NCBI RefSeq assembly: GCF_002101675.1
Contig: NZ_LQOY01000019.1
Coordinates: 1 to 64,000 of the forward strand
Origin: Mycobacterium gordonae
GTDB taxonomy: Bacteria > Actinomycetota > Actinomycetes > Mycobacteriales > Mycobacteriaceae
Direction: 5' to 3'
DNA length: 64,000 nucleotides
In this document: positions 7,374 through 16,117 of the stretch, piece by piece
How the letters are laid out: every line of letters starts with the position of its first letter
Numbering within the stretch: position 1 is the first letter of the stretch
Translations under genes and position numbers: made by a program
The notes under the pieces: model-generated
What the model saw: the letters and a program-made list of their open reading frames with translations, nothing else
Databases searched by the model: none
What the model was told of the DNA's origin: nothing

Positions 7374-9341
7374 GTGAGCTTGTGGTTCGGAACGCTGATC
7401 GCATTGGTCGTGCTGATCGCCCCGGGTGCCATCGTCGCACGTATCGCGCAGTTGAGTTGGCCGATCGCCATCGCGGCCGGGCCAGCGCTGACGTACGGCG
7501 TAGTGGCACTGGCGATCATCCCTTACGGTGCGCTCGGCATCCCCTGGAACGGTTGGACGGCGCTGGCGGCGCTGGCCGTCGTCTGCCTGCTGACGCTGGT
7601 GCTGCAACTGCTGCTTGCCCGCTTCCGGGATAAACAGGCCGAAGCGCGCGCCATGAACCCCGGCCCGGCGATCGTCGTCGCGGCCGGTGTGCTGTTGGGC
7701 GCCGTGCTCATCGGGTGGGCCGCCTTCGCCGGTATCCCGCACTGGCAATCGATCCCCAGCACCTGGGACGCGGTGTGGCACGCGAACGAGGTGCGCTGGA
7801 TCCTCGACGTAGGCCAGGCATCGTCCACCCACATGGGCGAGCTGCGCAACGTGGAGACCCATGCGGTGCTCTACTACCCATCGGTCTTCCACGCGCTGAC
7901 CGCCGTGTTCTGCCAGTTGACCGGCGCGGCGGCCGCCACCGGCTACACGCTGAACTCCTTGGCTGCGGCGATCTGGCTGTTCCCGGTGAGCGCGGCCGTG
8001 CTCACCTGGCGGGCACTACGCACCCACACCACCGAGTGGCGCACCGCGGTCACCGCCGCCACCGCCGCAGCGCTCTCGGCGTCCTTCACCGCCGTGCCGT
8101 ACGTCGAGTTCGACACGGCCGCGATGCCCAACCTCGCGGCCTACGGGGTCGCTATCCCGGCCATGGCCTTGATCACCTCGACGCTGCAGCATCGCGACCG
8201 CATCCCGGTGGCCGTGCTGGGGCTCGTCGGCGTCTTCTCGGTGCACATCACCGGCGGCATCATCACGGTGCTGCTGGTGGGCGCCTGGTGGCTCTTCGAA
8301 GCACTCCGGCACCCGGTCCGGGGCCGCGCACGTGACTTCGCCGTACTGGCCGGCGTGGGGATTGCGGCAGGTTTGATCCTGCTGCCGCAGTTCCTGACCG
8401 TCACCAAGCAGGAAGACATCATCGCCGGGCACTCATTCCTGACTTACCTCAGCATGAGGCACGGCCTGTTCGACGCGGTGTTCATGCACTCCCGGCATCT
8501 CAACGACTTCCCCTATCAGTGGGGGCTGAGCTTCCTGTGCGCTGTCGGCGGCTTCATCATGCTGGTCAAGAAGCTGTGGTGGCCGCTGGCGGTGTGGCTG
8601 CTGTTCATCGTGATCAACGTCGACGCGGGCACTCCGCTATGGGGTCCGCTGGGCCGGGTCGCGGGAGCCTTCGGCGAGTTCTTCTACAAGGACCCGCGCC
8701 GCATCGCCGCTGCCACAACCCCGTTGTTCAACCTGATGGCGGCGATCGCGCTGGTCACTCTGGTGGCGGGCGCCGTCGCCCTGGCCAAGCGCTTGGTCCA
8801 ACCCCGCAAGCCCATGCCGTCGCGCGTCTGGGCCACGGCCACCGCGGTGCTGCTGGTCGGTATCAGCGTCGGCCTTGCGGCGCACTACTTCCCGCGGCAC
8901 CGCTTCCTGTTCGGCGACAAGTACGACTCGATCATCGTCGACCAACGCGACCTCGACGCCATGGCATACCTGGCGAAGCTGCCCGGTGCCCACGACACGA
9001 TGATCGGCGACTCCAACGTCGACGGCACCTCGTGGATGTACGCGGTGGCGGGTCTGCATCCGTTGTGGACCCACTACGACTACCCGGTGCAGATGGGTCC
9101 GGGTTATCACCGCTACATCTTCTGGGCATACGCGAAGAAGGGCGACTCCGATCCGCGGGTAGTGGAGGCGATCAAGGCCCTCAACATTCGCTACGTCCTG
9201 GCCAGCGGTCCGACGATCCGGGGGTTCAAAGTTCCCGAAGGACTATATTTTCTGGACAAGTCGCCGTACTGGACCCTGATCTACGACAACGGCGGCGCCC
9301 AGATTTACGAGTGGCACGGCGACACTCCGGTGCACCCCTAG
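7374..9341 (+). CDS. GT-C polytopic glycosyltransferase, Rv3779 type
   Basis: About 655 residues, with ten or more transmembrane segments in the first 520 residues and a soluble C-terminal domain that would face outside. In H37Rv, Rv3779 has been linked to transfer of galactosamine from polyprenyl phosphate to arabinogalactan. The GTG at 7374 gives SLWFGTLIALVVLIAPG, a clean first membrane helix, and the frame upstream of it lacks membrane character. It opens a tight cluster: pafE/bpa starts 23 bases after its stop, followed by wzt-glfT1-wzm, all for cell-wall galactan except pafE. Catalytic aspartates are not assigned with certainty. Confidence 0.88.
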   Translation: MSLWFGTLIALVVLIAPGAIVARIAQLSWPIAIAAGPALTYGVVALAIIPYGALGIPWNGWTALAALAVVCLLTLVLQLLLARFRDKQAEARAMNPGPAIVVAAGVLLGAVLIGWAAFAGIPHWQSIPSTWDAVWHANEVRWILDVGQASSTHMGELRNVETHAVLYYPSVFHALTAVFCQLTGAAAATGYTLNSLAAAIWLFPVSAAVLTWRALRTHTTEWRTAVTAATAAALSASFTAVPYVEFDTAAMPNLAAYGVAIPAMALITSTLQHRDRIPVAVLGLVGVFSVHITGGIITVLLVGAWWLFEALRHPVRGRARDFAVLAGVGIAAGLILLPQFLTVTKQEDIIAGHSFLTYLSMRHGLFDAVFMHSRHLNDFPYQWGLSFLCAVGGFIMLVKKLWWPLAVWLLFIVINVDAGTPLWGPLGRVAGAFGEFFYKDPRRIAAATTPLFNLMAAIALVTLVAGAVALAKRLVQPRKPMPSRVWATATAVLLVGISVGLAAHYFPRHRFLFGDKYDSIIVDQRDLDAMAYLAKLPGAHDTMIGDSNVDGTSWMYAVAGLHPLWTHYDYPVQMGPGYHRYIFWAYAKKGDSDPRVVEAIKALNIRYVLASGPTIRGFKVPEGLYFLDKSPYWTLIYDNGGAQIYEWHGDTPVHP

Positions 9342-9364
9342 ACACACACGAGGACGGTGATTGC

Positions 9365-9895
9365 GTGGGTAACGGCAATGACGACCAGGCCGACGACAGT
9401 GACGGCATCGAGGTCATCGGCGGCGTCGATCCGCGTCTGATGGCGTTGCGCGAAGAGGATGATTCAGAAGAGCGCGCTCTGACGGACCTGGTCGAACAGC
9501 CGGCGAAGGTGATGCGTATCGGCACCATGATCAAGCAGCTGCTCGAAGAGGTGCGCGCCGCGCCGCTGGACGAAGCCAGCCGCACCCGGCTCCGCGACAT
9601 CCACGCCACCAGCATTCGCGAACTCGAAGAGGGCCTGGCACCGGAACTGCGGGAAGAACTGGAACGACTCACCCTGCCCTTCAACGAGGACACCGCACCG
9701 TCGGACGCCGAGTTGCGGATCGCCCAAGCGCAACTGGTCGGCTGGCTCGAGGGGCTCTTCCACGGCATCCAGACCGCGCTGTTCGCTCAGCAGATGGCAG
9801 CCCGGGCCCAGCTGGAGCAGATGCGGCAGGGCGCGCTGCCGCCGGGGATCGGCAAGCCGGGCCCGCACGGGCACGGCACCGGACAGTACCTGTAA
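9365..9895 (+). CDS. pafE: Bacterial proteasome activator PafE (Bpa)
   Basis: 176 residues, the size of H37Rv Rv3780. The protein is mostly helical in the middle (residues about 40-150), which in PafE builds a dodecameric ring. It ends in GTGQYL; this C-terminal GQYL docks into the 20S proteasome alpha-ring pockets and opens the gate independently of ATP. The acidic, disordered N-terminus (NDDQADDSDG) is also typical. GTG 9365 is the start. It is packed between the Rv3779-like gene and wzt (three bases between its stop and the wzt GTG), so it is probably co-transcribed with galactan genes although it acts in protein turnover. Confidence 0.93.
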   Translation: MGNGNDDQADDSDGIEVIGGVDPRLMALREEDDSEERALTDLVEQPAKVMRIGTMIKQLLEEVRAAPLDEASRTRLRDIHATSIRELEEGLAPELREELERLTLPFNEDTAPSDAELRIAQAQLVGWLEGLFHGIQTALFAQQMAARAQLEQMRQGALPPGIGKPGPHGHGTGQYL

Positions 9896-9898
9896 GCC

Positions 9899-10696
9899 GT
9901 GTCGAGCGGTCCCCACATCGAGACCCGCGACGCGTGGGTCGAGTTCCCGATCTTCGACGCCAAGTCGCGGTCGCTGAAGAAGGCCTTCCTCGGCAAGGCC
10001 GGCGGCGCGATCGGCCGCAACGCCTCCAATGTGGTGGTCATCGAGGCGTTGCGCGACATCACCATGTCGCTGGAGCTCGGCGACCGCGTCGGGCTGGTGG
10101 GCCACAACGGCGCCGGCAAATCAACTCTGCTGCGGCTGCTTTCAGGTATCTACGAGCCGACGCGCGGGTGGGCGAAGGTGACCGGCCGGGTGGCGCCCGT
10201 GTTCGACCTCGGCATCGGCATGGACCCCGAGATCTCCGGCTACGAGAACATCATCATCCGGGGCCTGTTTCTCGGGCAGACCCGCAAGCAGATGCTGGCC
10301 AAGGTCGACGAGATCGCCGAGTTCACCGAGTTGGGCGACTACCTGTCGATGCCGCTGCGCACCTACTCCACCGGCATGCGGGTGCGGCTGGCGATGGGCG
10401 TGGTCACCAGCATCGATCCGGAGATCCTGCTGCTCGACGAGGGCATCGGCGCGGTGGACGCCGAGTTCTTGAAGAAGGCGCAGTCGCGGCTGCAGAGCCT
10501 GGTGGAACGCTCCGGGATCCTGGTTTTCGCCAGCCACTCCAACGAATTCCTGGCCCGGCTTTGCAAGACGGCGATGTGGATCGACCACGGCGTGATCCGC
10601 CAGAGCGGCGGGATCGAAGACGTGGTCCGCGCCTACGAGGGCGACGACGCGGCCCGGCACGTTCGCGAAGTACTCGCCGAGACCGCGCGTGAGTGA
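9899..10696 (+). CDS. wzt: Galactan ABC exporter, ATP-binding subunit Wzt
   Basis: 265-residue ATPase of the O-antigen/galactan exporter class (H37Rv Rv3781, also called rfbE). Walker A is GHNGAGKST near residue 68, the signature is YSTGMRVRLAMG near residue 157, and Walker B is EILLLDEG with the following catalytic region AVDAEF. With the membrane subunit Wzm it moves lipid-linked galactan across the plasma membrane. GTG 9899 lies three bases after the pafE stop. There is no extra C-terminal carbohydrate-binding domain. The stop overlaps the glfT1 start by 8 bases, so translation is coupled. Confidence 0.94.
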   Translation: MSSGPHIETRDAWVEFPIFDAKSRSLKKAFLGKAGGAIGRNASNVVVIEALRDITMSLELGDRVGLVGHNGAGKSTLLRLLSGIYEPTRGWAKVTGRVAPVFDLGIGMDPEISGYENIIIRGLFLGQTRKQMLAKVDEIAEFTELGDYLSMPLRTYSTGMRVRLAMGVVTSIDPEILLLDEGIGAVDAEFLKKAQSRLQSLVERSGILVFASHSNEFLARLCKTAMWIDHGVIRQSGGIEDVVRAYEGDDAARHVREVLAETARE

Positions 10697-11603
10697 TTAC
10701 GTCTTCGCCGTCGTGGTGACCCACCGGCGCCCCGAGGAACTTGCCCGCTCGCTGGAGATGCTGTCCACCCAGACCCGACCCCCGGACCGGCTCATCGTCA
10801 TCGACAACGACGACACCGGTGACAGCCGGGTGCATTATCTGGTTGCGGCACAAGAGGTTCCGTCGATCTATCTGAACTCACGGCGGAACCTGGGCGGCGC
10901 CGGCGGTTTCGCCCTGGGCATGCTGCTGGCACTGGCGCACGGGGCGGACTGGATCTGGCTGGCCGACGACGACGGGCGCGCCGCGGACACCGACGTACTG
11001 GCGACGCTGATGGCCTGTGCCGAGAAGCACGGCCTGGCCGAGGTGTCCCCGATGGTCTGCAACATCGACGACCCCGAGGCACTGGCGTTTCCGCTGCGCC
11101 GCGGACTGGTGTGGCGGCGGCGGGTCAGCGAACTGCGCACCGAGACAAACCAGGATCTGCTGCCCGGCATCGCGTCACTGTTCAACGGCGCACTGTTCCG
11201 CGCGTCGACGCTGGAGGCCGTCGGGGTCCCGGATCTGCGGCTGTTCATCCGCGGCGACGAGGTGGAGATGCACCGGCGGCTGGTGCGCTCCGATCTGCCG
11301 TTCGGAACCTGTCTGGATGCGGTGTATCTGCATCCGTGCGGCTCGGAGGAGTTCAAGCCGATTCTGGGCGGGCGCATGCACACGCAGTACCCCGACGACA
11401 CCAGCAAGCGGTTCTTCACCTACCGCAACCGCGGTTACGTGCTGTCCCAGCCGGGGCTGCGCAAGTTGCTGTTCCAGGAATGGGTGCGGTTCGGCTGGTT
11501 CTTCCTGGTGACCCGCCGCGACCCCAAGGGGCTGTTGGAGTGGGTGCGGCTGCGCCGGCTGGGACGGCAGGAGAAGTTCGCACGGCCGGGAGGTTCGCGA
11601 TGA
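10689..11603 (+). CDS. glfT1: Galactofuranosyltransferase GlfT1
   Basis: 304 residues, GT2 family GT-A fold. It adds the first galactofuranose residues to the decaprenyl-PP-GlcNAc-Rha acceptor on the cytoplasmic face (H37Rv Rv3782). Seen: FAVVVTHRRPEEL at the N-terminus for the nucleotide-sugar fold, NLGGAGGF, and the metal-binding DDDGRAAD near residue 95. The later RGDEVEMHRR stretch (near residue 195) supplies the likely catalytic acid region. GTG 10689 overlaps the wzt stop, and its own TGA overlaps the wzm ATG, so wzt-glfT1-wzm form one translationally coupled unit. Confidence 0.94.
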   Translation: MSDYVFAVVVTHRRPEELARSLEMLSTQTRPPDRLIVIDNDDTGDSRVHYLVAAQEVPSIYLNSRRNLGGAGGFALGMLLALAHGADWIWLADDDGRAADTDVLATLMACAEKHGLAEVSPMVCNIDDPEALAFPLRRGLVWRRRVSELRTETNQDLLPGIASLFNGALFRASTLEAVGVPDLRLFIRGDEVEMHRRLVRSDLPFGTCLDAVYLHPCGSEEFKPILGGRMHTQYPDDTSKRFFTYRNRGYVLSQPGLRKLLFQEWVRFGWFFLVTRRDPKGLLEWVRLRRLGRQEKFARPGGSR

Positions 11604-12430
11604 CGTTCGTTGACGCTGCAGCCGAATCCAAGACGTTCGCCCGAGCGTGGGGCGATCTCACCGCCGGGTTTCGGCGGCACGAACTGTGGCTGCACCTGGG
11701 CTGGCAGGACATCAAACAGCGCTATCGCCGTTCGGTGCTGGGACCGTTCTGGATCACGATCGCAACGGGGACCACCGCCGTGGCGATGGGCGGGCTGTAC
11801 TCCAAGCTGTTCCATCTCGACCTGTCCGAGCACCTGCCCTACGTCACGCTCGGATTGATCGTGTGGAACCTGATCAACGCCGCCATTCTGGAAGGCGCCG
11901 ACGTCTTCGTGCACAACGAGGGCCTGATCAAGCAACTGCCGACGCCGCTGAGCGTGCACGTCTACCGGCTGGTGTGGCGGCAGATGATCCTGTTCGCGCA
12001 CAACATCGTGATCTACCTCGTCATCGCGATCATCTATCCCAAGCCGTGGTCCTGGGCGGACCTGTCGGTGCTGCCCGCGCTGGCGCTGATCATGCTCAAT
12101 TGCATCTGGGTGTCGCTGTGCTTCGGCATCCTGGCCACCCGCTACCGCGACATCGGGCCGCTGCTCAATTCGGTGGTGCAGTTGCTGTTCTTCATGACGC
12201 CGATCATCTGGAACGACAACACACTGCGGCAGCAGGGCGCCGGGCGCTGGTCGAAGATCGTCGAACTCAACCCGCTGCTGCACTATCTGGACATCGTCCG
12301 CGCGCCGCTGCTTGGCGCGCCGCAGGAATTGCGGCACTGGGCGGTGGTCGTGGTGCTGACGATCGTCGGCTGGGTGATGGCGGCGTTCGCGATGCGCCAG
12401 TATCGCGCTCGCGTGCCGTACTGGGTTTAG
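11600..12430 (+). CDS. wzm: Galactan ABC exporter, membrane subunit Wzm
   Basis: 276 residues of the ABC-2 type permease family (H37Rv Rv3783, rfbD). Six membrane helices are expected; hydrophobic stretches such as LGLIVWNLINAAILEGADVF, IVIYLVIAIIY and VVQLLFFMTPIIWN are visible. The N-terminal amphipathic segment ELWLHLGWQDIKQRYRRSVL is the family's interfacial helix. The ATG 11600 overlaps the glfT1 TGA (ATGA). It pairs with Wzt to export lipid-linked galactan for arabinogalactan assembly. Confidence 0.93.
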   Translation: MTFVDAAAESKTFARAWGDLTAGFRRHELWLHLGWQDIKQRYRRSVLGPFWITIATGTTAVAMGGLYSKLFHLDLSEHLPYVTLGLIVWNLINAAILEGADVFVHNEGLIKQLPTPLSVHVYRLVWRQMILFAHNIVIYLVIAIIYPKPWSWADLSVLPALALIMLNCIWVSLCFGILATRYRDIGPLLNSVVQLLFFMTPIIWNDNTLRQQGAGRWSKIVELNPLLHYLDIVRAPLLGAPQELRHWAVVVVLTIVGWVMAAFAMRQYRARVPYWV

Positions 12431-12564
12431 CCGTAACTCCGCCCGCCTGACGCGGTTGACAATTCGGTCCATTTAGCGAACGCGTTGTACCGGGCGGGAT
12501 ACGATCGGCCGTCGATCGCTGCTGCGGATGCGGTTGGCCTGCGCCCGTTCTTGGGAGGTTCCCC

Positions 12565-14358
12565 TTGTCGTTCCTCGCCGCGTCTCCCGACCTACTCGCC
12601 GCCACGGCAAACCAACTGGCGCACATCGGTTCTGCGCTGCGTGCCGCGAACGCATCCGCGGCAGCCCCCACTACCGGCGTGCTGGCGGCGGCGGCCGATG
12701 AGATCTCCCAGGAGATCGCGACGGTGTTCGGCGCCCATGCTCACGGATACCAAGCGATCAGCGCCCGGGCGGCCACATTCCATCAACAATTCCTGCAGGC
12801 TCTCAACGATGCGGGTGTTTCCTACGCGGGCGCCGAGGCGGCTAACGCCTCGCCCTTGCAGATCGTGGAGCAGGGGGTGCTCGGCGTCATCAATGCGCCG
12901 ACCCAGACCTTGCTGGGCCGGCCGCTGATCGGAAACGGTGCCGCCGGTGGGACGGTCAACGGCATCGGCCAGCCCGGCGGTGCCGGCGGTCTGCTGTTCG
13001 GTGATGGCGGCCCGGGCGGGGCCAGCACCGTTGCGGGCGCGGCCGGCGGTGTCGGTGGCAGCGCAGGATTACTCGGTAATGGCGGCGCCGGTGGTCAGGG
13101 CGGTGCGGGCGGCAACGGTGGGGTCGGCGGCACGGGCGGCCTGTTGTATGGCAGCGGTGGTGGCGGCGGTATCGGTGGGGCGGCCCTGGCCGGCATCAAC
13201 GGCGGCAATGCCGGGCGTGGCGGCGACGGCGGCAGTGCCATCTGGTTCGGCAACGGGGGCAGCGGTGGGCAGGGCGGCACCGGGCTCGCAGGGACGAATG
13301 GGATCAATCCGATTTCCACCGGGACCTCAGCGGCGCAGGGAAATGCCGGGGCGGAGAACAATGTGTCCGGCCCAGGTTTCGTGCAGGCCAGCAGTGGCAC
13401 GGGTGGCACGGGGGCCGCGGGTGGCCCGGGCGTGGCCGGCGGCACCGGGGGTGATGGCGGCTTGGCTCGGGCGGGTGGCGAAGGCACCGGAGCAAACGTG
13501 CCCATCGCTTCGGGCGGTCCCGGCGGCAACGGAGGCGCCGCAGGTGCCGGCGCGACTGGTGGTGCCGGGGGCAACGGCGGCAATGCGTGGGTCTCTGACT
13601 CGACAGGCACCGGCGGTTATGCGGGAGCATTCGCGGGCAACGGCGGATTCGGTGCGCCCGGCGGGGCAACCGGCGGCGCCGGCGGTGCCGGCGGCAACGG
13701 TGGTGCGGCATTAGCCCAAGTCAGCAACTACTACGCCGACGCCTACGGCGGCAAGGGTGGTGCCGGCGGTGTCGGCGCGACCGGTGCCGCAGGCGGCGCG
13801 GGCGGAACAGGAGGCGGCGGCGGGAACGGCGGTCACGGCGGGCTTCTCGTCGGCAACGGCGGCATCGGCGGTGCGGGGGGAACCGGCGGCGGCGGCGGTA
13901 TCGGTGACACCGGCGGTGCCGGTGGAGCCGGTGGCACCGGCGGAAGCAGCACGGGCAGCAGCAACCCTCATCCCGGCGATGGAGGCGCTGGTGGCGACGG
14001 GGCCGACGGCGGTGTCGGCGGAGACGGCGGCGCCGGTGGGACCGGCGGCCAAGGCGGCGGCGGGGGGCTACTGATGGGCTCTGGCGGTGTCGGCGGCGCA
14101 GGCGGCTTGGGTGGCGCTGGTGGCGGCGGCGGTCAGGGCGGTAACGGTGGGCATGGCGGCGCCAGCGGCGGCACCGGCGGGTCAATCGGCCTAGGGGGCG
14201 ATGCGGGAGACGGCGGCAGTGGCGGCGCCGCCGGAGCCGGTGGCAGCGGCGGCAGCGGCGGCGCCAGTGGCGTCCTCGGCGGTGGACCCGGGGCGAGCGG
14301 CGCCGTCGGCGGCTCCGGCGCCGCGGGGGCCAAGGGTCCCGGCGGCACACCCGGCTAG
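12565..14358 (+). CDS. PE_PGRS family protein
   Basis: 597 residues. Residues 1-95 are the PE domain, with the Tyr-x-x-x-Glu type VII secretion signal seen as YAGAE, then the conserved linker [11 protein letters not shown] near residue 115, then a long PGRS part of Gly-Gly-x and Asn-Gly-Gly repeats to the C-terminus. It would be exported by ESX-5 to the cell surface. The TTG at 12565 is the start, supported by a GGGAGGTT ribosome site at 12553. The repeat part codes only for glycine-rich sequence, and the long open frames on the other strand are GC-skew shadows. It follows wzm at the place where conserved synteny ends. Confidence 0.93.
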   Translation: MSFLAASPDLLAATANQLAHIGSALRAANASAAAPTTGVLAAAADEISQEIATVFGAHAHGYQAISARAATFHQQFLQALNDAGVSYAGAEAANASPLQIVEQGVLGVINAPTQTLLGRPLIGNGAAGGTVNGIGQPGGAGGLLFGDGGPGGASTVAGAAGGVGGSAGLLGNGGAGGQGGAGGNGGVGGTGGLLYGSGGGGGIGGAALAGINGGNAGRGGDGGSAIWFGNGGSGGQGGTGLAGTNGINPISTGTSAAQGNAGAENNVSGPGFVQASSGTGGTGAAGGPGVAGGTGGDGGLARAGGEGTGANVPIASGGPGGNGGAAGAGATGGAGGNGGNAWVSDSTGTGGYAGAFAGNGGFGAPGGATGGAGGAGGNGGAALAQVSNYYADAYGGKGGAGGVGATGAAGGAGGTGGGGGNGGHGGLLVGNGGIGGAGGTGGGGGIGDTGGAGGAGGTGGSSTGSSNPHPGDGGAGGDGADGGVGGDGGAGGTGGQGGGGGLLMGSGGVGGAGGLGGAGGGGGQGGNGGHGGASGGTGGSIGLGGDAGDGGSGGAAGAGGSGGSGGASGVLGGGPGASGAVGGSGAAGAKGPGGTPG

Positions 14359-14386
14359 GCCGCCCGCCGGCCGGTAGGTTGGCGCA

Positions 14387-15226
14387 ATGAGCGTTCCGGG
14401 CCCCGACAAAGTCGACGCCAGCTTGCTGACCGGGGTCTCAGAGACAGCCTTGTTCACTCTCCGCGGCAGGGCTCACCAGGCCGCTCTGCCGGACGCGATC
14501 ATCGACGACCCGATGGCGATCAAGCTCGTCGAGTCCATCGACTTCGATTTCGCCAAGTTCGGTCGCCGCAACGGCCAGGAGATGGCGCTGCGCGCCTTGG
14601 CTGTCGACAAGTGCGCGCTGGCGTATCTCGCCGACCATCCCAAGGCTACCGTCGTCGCGCTCGCCGAAGGTTTCCAGACCAGCTTCTGGCGACTGAGCAG
14701 CACCGTGCCCGATCCCGAATTCCACTGGGTGTCAATTGATTTGCCACCGGTGATCGAGCTGCGACGACGGCTGCTCCCGCGTTCGCCGCGGATCACCGAG
14801 ATCGCGCAGTCCGCGCTCGACTACAGCTGGATGGATCAGATCGATACCTGCGACGGCGTGTTCATCACCGCCGAGGGGCTGCTGATGTACCTGCAGCCGG
14901 CCGAGTCGATGGGACTGATCACACAGTGCGCCAAGCGATTCAGCGGCGGCGAGATGTTCTTCGACGTACCGCCGACCATCGTCAAGAAGGTGGCACGCAA
15001 GGGGATGCGTTCATCCAAGCACTATCGCGTGCCGCCGATGCCATTCAGCCTCTCCCCACGCCAACTGGCCGACCTCGCGCACACCGTCCCCGGCATCCGC
15101 GCGGTGCACGACGTGCCGATACCCGCCGGACGCGGCTGGTTCTTCGGGCGTGCCTATCCCGCGCTGTGGCAGTTCCCGCCGCTCAAGGAGTTCCGCGGCG
15201 CCTACACTCTGCTCGAATTCGGTTGA
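14387..15226 (+). CDS. SAM-dependent methyltransferase, LCMT/COG3315 type
   Basis: 279 residues of the leucine-carboxyl-methyltransferase-like family (O-methyltransferases near polyketide and lipid genes). Seen are the N-terminal VSETALFTLRGRA, the SAM-binding TVVALAEGFQTSFWR near residue 85 where most members have a Gly-rich LGxGxDT motif, the acidic VSIDLPPVIELRRRLLP, and GVFITAEGLLMYL near residue 160. The SAM loop has Ala-Glu-Gly in place of Gly-x-Gly, a variant also found in some members. It starts 28 bases after the PE_PGRS stop. The substrate is unknown. Confidence 0.85.
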   Translation: MSVPGPDKVDASLLTGVSETALFTLRGRAHQAALPDAIIDDPMAIKLVESIDFDFAKFGRRNGQEMALRALAVDKCALAYLADHPKATVVALAEGFQTSFWRLSSTVPDPEFHWVSIDLPPVIELRRRLLPRSPRITEIAQSALDYSWMDQIDTCDGVFITAEGLLMYLQPAESMGLITQCAKRFSGGEMFFDVPPTIVKKVARKGMRSSKHYRVPPMPFSLSPRQLADLAHTVPGIRAVHDVPIPAGRGWFFGRAYPALWQFPPLKEFRGAYTLLEFG

Positions 15227-15229
15227 CGC

Positions 15230-15931
15230 TCAGCGGGTTTCCCGGGTAACCACCAGCTCGTCGTTGCCGGTGGCCCAGGCGCGCTGGAAGACCTCGAGTG
15301 ACACCACCTCGTCGGCGCGGGTTCCGCTGTCGTTGAGATGGACCGTGCCGTTGGCGAGGTCGACGCCGGTGACGACGACGGCGTGGTCGCTCATCGGGTT
15401 GCCGCGGTTGTCTTTCGTCTGAATCGGCAGGCCCCAGATCATCTCGGCGTTGACCCCGGCGATCACTTTGTGGCCGTCGGCCAGGTAGCGCTCCAGGGCC
15501 TCCATGCCGGAATCGAGGCCGGTGGCGGGAGCCTCGTCCTGGCTGGTGGCTACCCCGTAGATGCCGTATTGCGCCAGCAACACCGGAATGTCGCCCGGGT
15601 CGGTGCCGTTGCCCGCGCTGTACGTCGGCCCGGGGTGGACGCGACTGCGCAGTTGCTGTGCCACGGCGATGATCTCGTTCTCGGACGGCTGGCGACCGGT
15701 CAGCTCACCGATCACGTCCGCGGCCGCCATCAGAGCGCAGTCGTCGAAGGACTGCTTGCGCCAGTACTGGCCGGCCGCAGCCGGGTCGCCGTACATCTGA
15801 CGCGCCTCGCTGCGCGGCGCGGATGCGGCGGCGTGGGCCAGCCCGGTCGCCAGGCCCAGCGTCACAGCGACGCCGGCGATGGCCAGGGTCAGCTTGAGGG
15901 CGGAGCCGCGAACGTTCTTGATGGTGCGCAT
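15230..15931 (-). CDS. Secreted C39-like cysteine peptidase
   Basis: 233 residues. The N-terminus is a signal peptide (KLTLAIAGVAVTLGLATGLAHA, cut near Ala-His-Ala). The mature part is a papain-fold peptidase-like domain of the C39_2 type. The Gln-x-x-x-Asp-Asp-Cys segment QSFDDCALMAA near residue 59 holds the catalytic cysteine and the oxyanion glutamine. MSDHAVVVTGVD near residue 180 holds the histidine, and LNDSGT the Asn/Asp. ATG 15931 gives MRTIKNVRG; the frame further upstream is not coding-like. It is convergent with the methyltransferase (three bases between stops) and divergent from the giant PE_PGRS. Targets are unknown. Confidence 0.85.
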   Translation of the reverse strand: MRTIKNVRGSALKLTLAIAGVAVTLGLATGLAHAAASAPRSEARQMYGDPAAAGQYWRKQSFDDCALMAAADVIGELTGRQPSENEIIAVAQQLRSRVHPGPTYSAGNGTDPGDIPVLLAQYGIYGVATSQDEAPATGLDSGMEALERYLADGHKVIAGVNAEMIWGLPIQTKDNRGNPMSDHAVVVTGVDLANGTVHLNDSGTRADEVVSLEVFQRAWATGNDELVVTRETR

Positions 15932-16117
15932 GAGAGAAGGCTCGGGCGCCGGTCTATTGAGAAGCTTTGCAAATTCTTGGGGCTCTCCCCCGATAGGAGG
16001 AGCGAACTTCATCCCGCACATGGTCCAGCTGACCGAGGCGCGTGCGGTGCCAGGTGACCGAAGGTGGGAGCCGGAGCAATCGGCTCGGCAACCAACTCGC
16101 GTCGAGGGGACCACGCT

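Noticed and set aside
13095..14350. Long open frames on the minus strand and other plus frames across the PE_PGRS gene
   Set aside because: They are rich in Pro, Arg or Ala only because of the GGC-repeat composition. No starts or domains. The same holds for 16409-19935 and 60272-61230.
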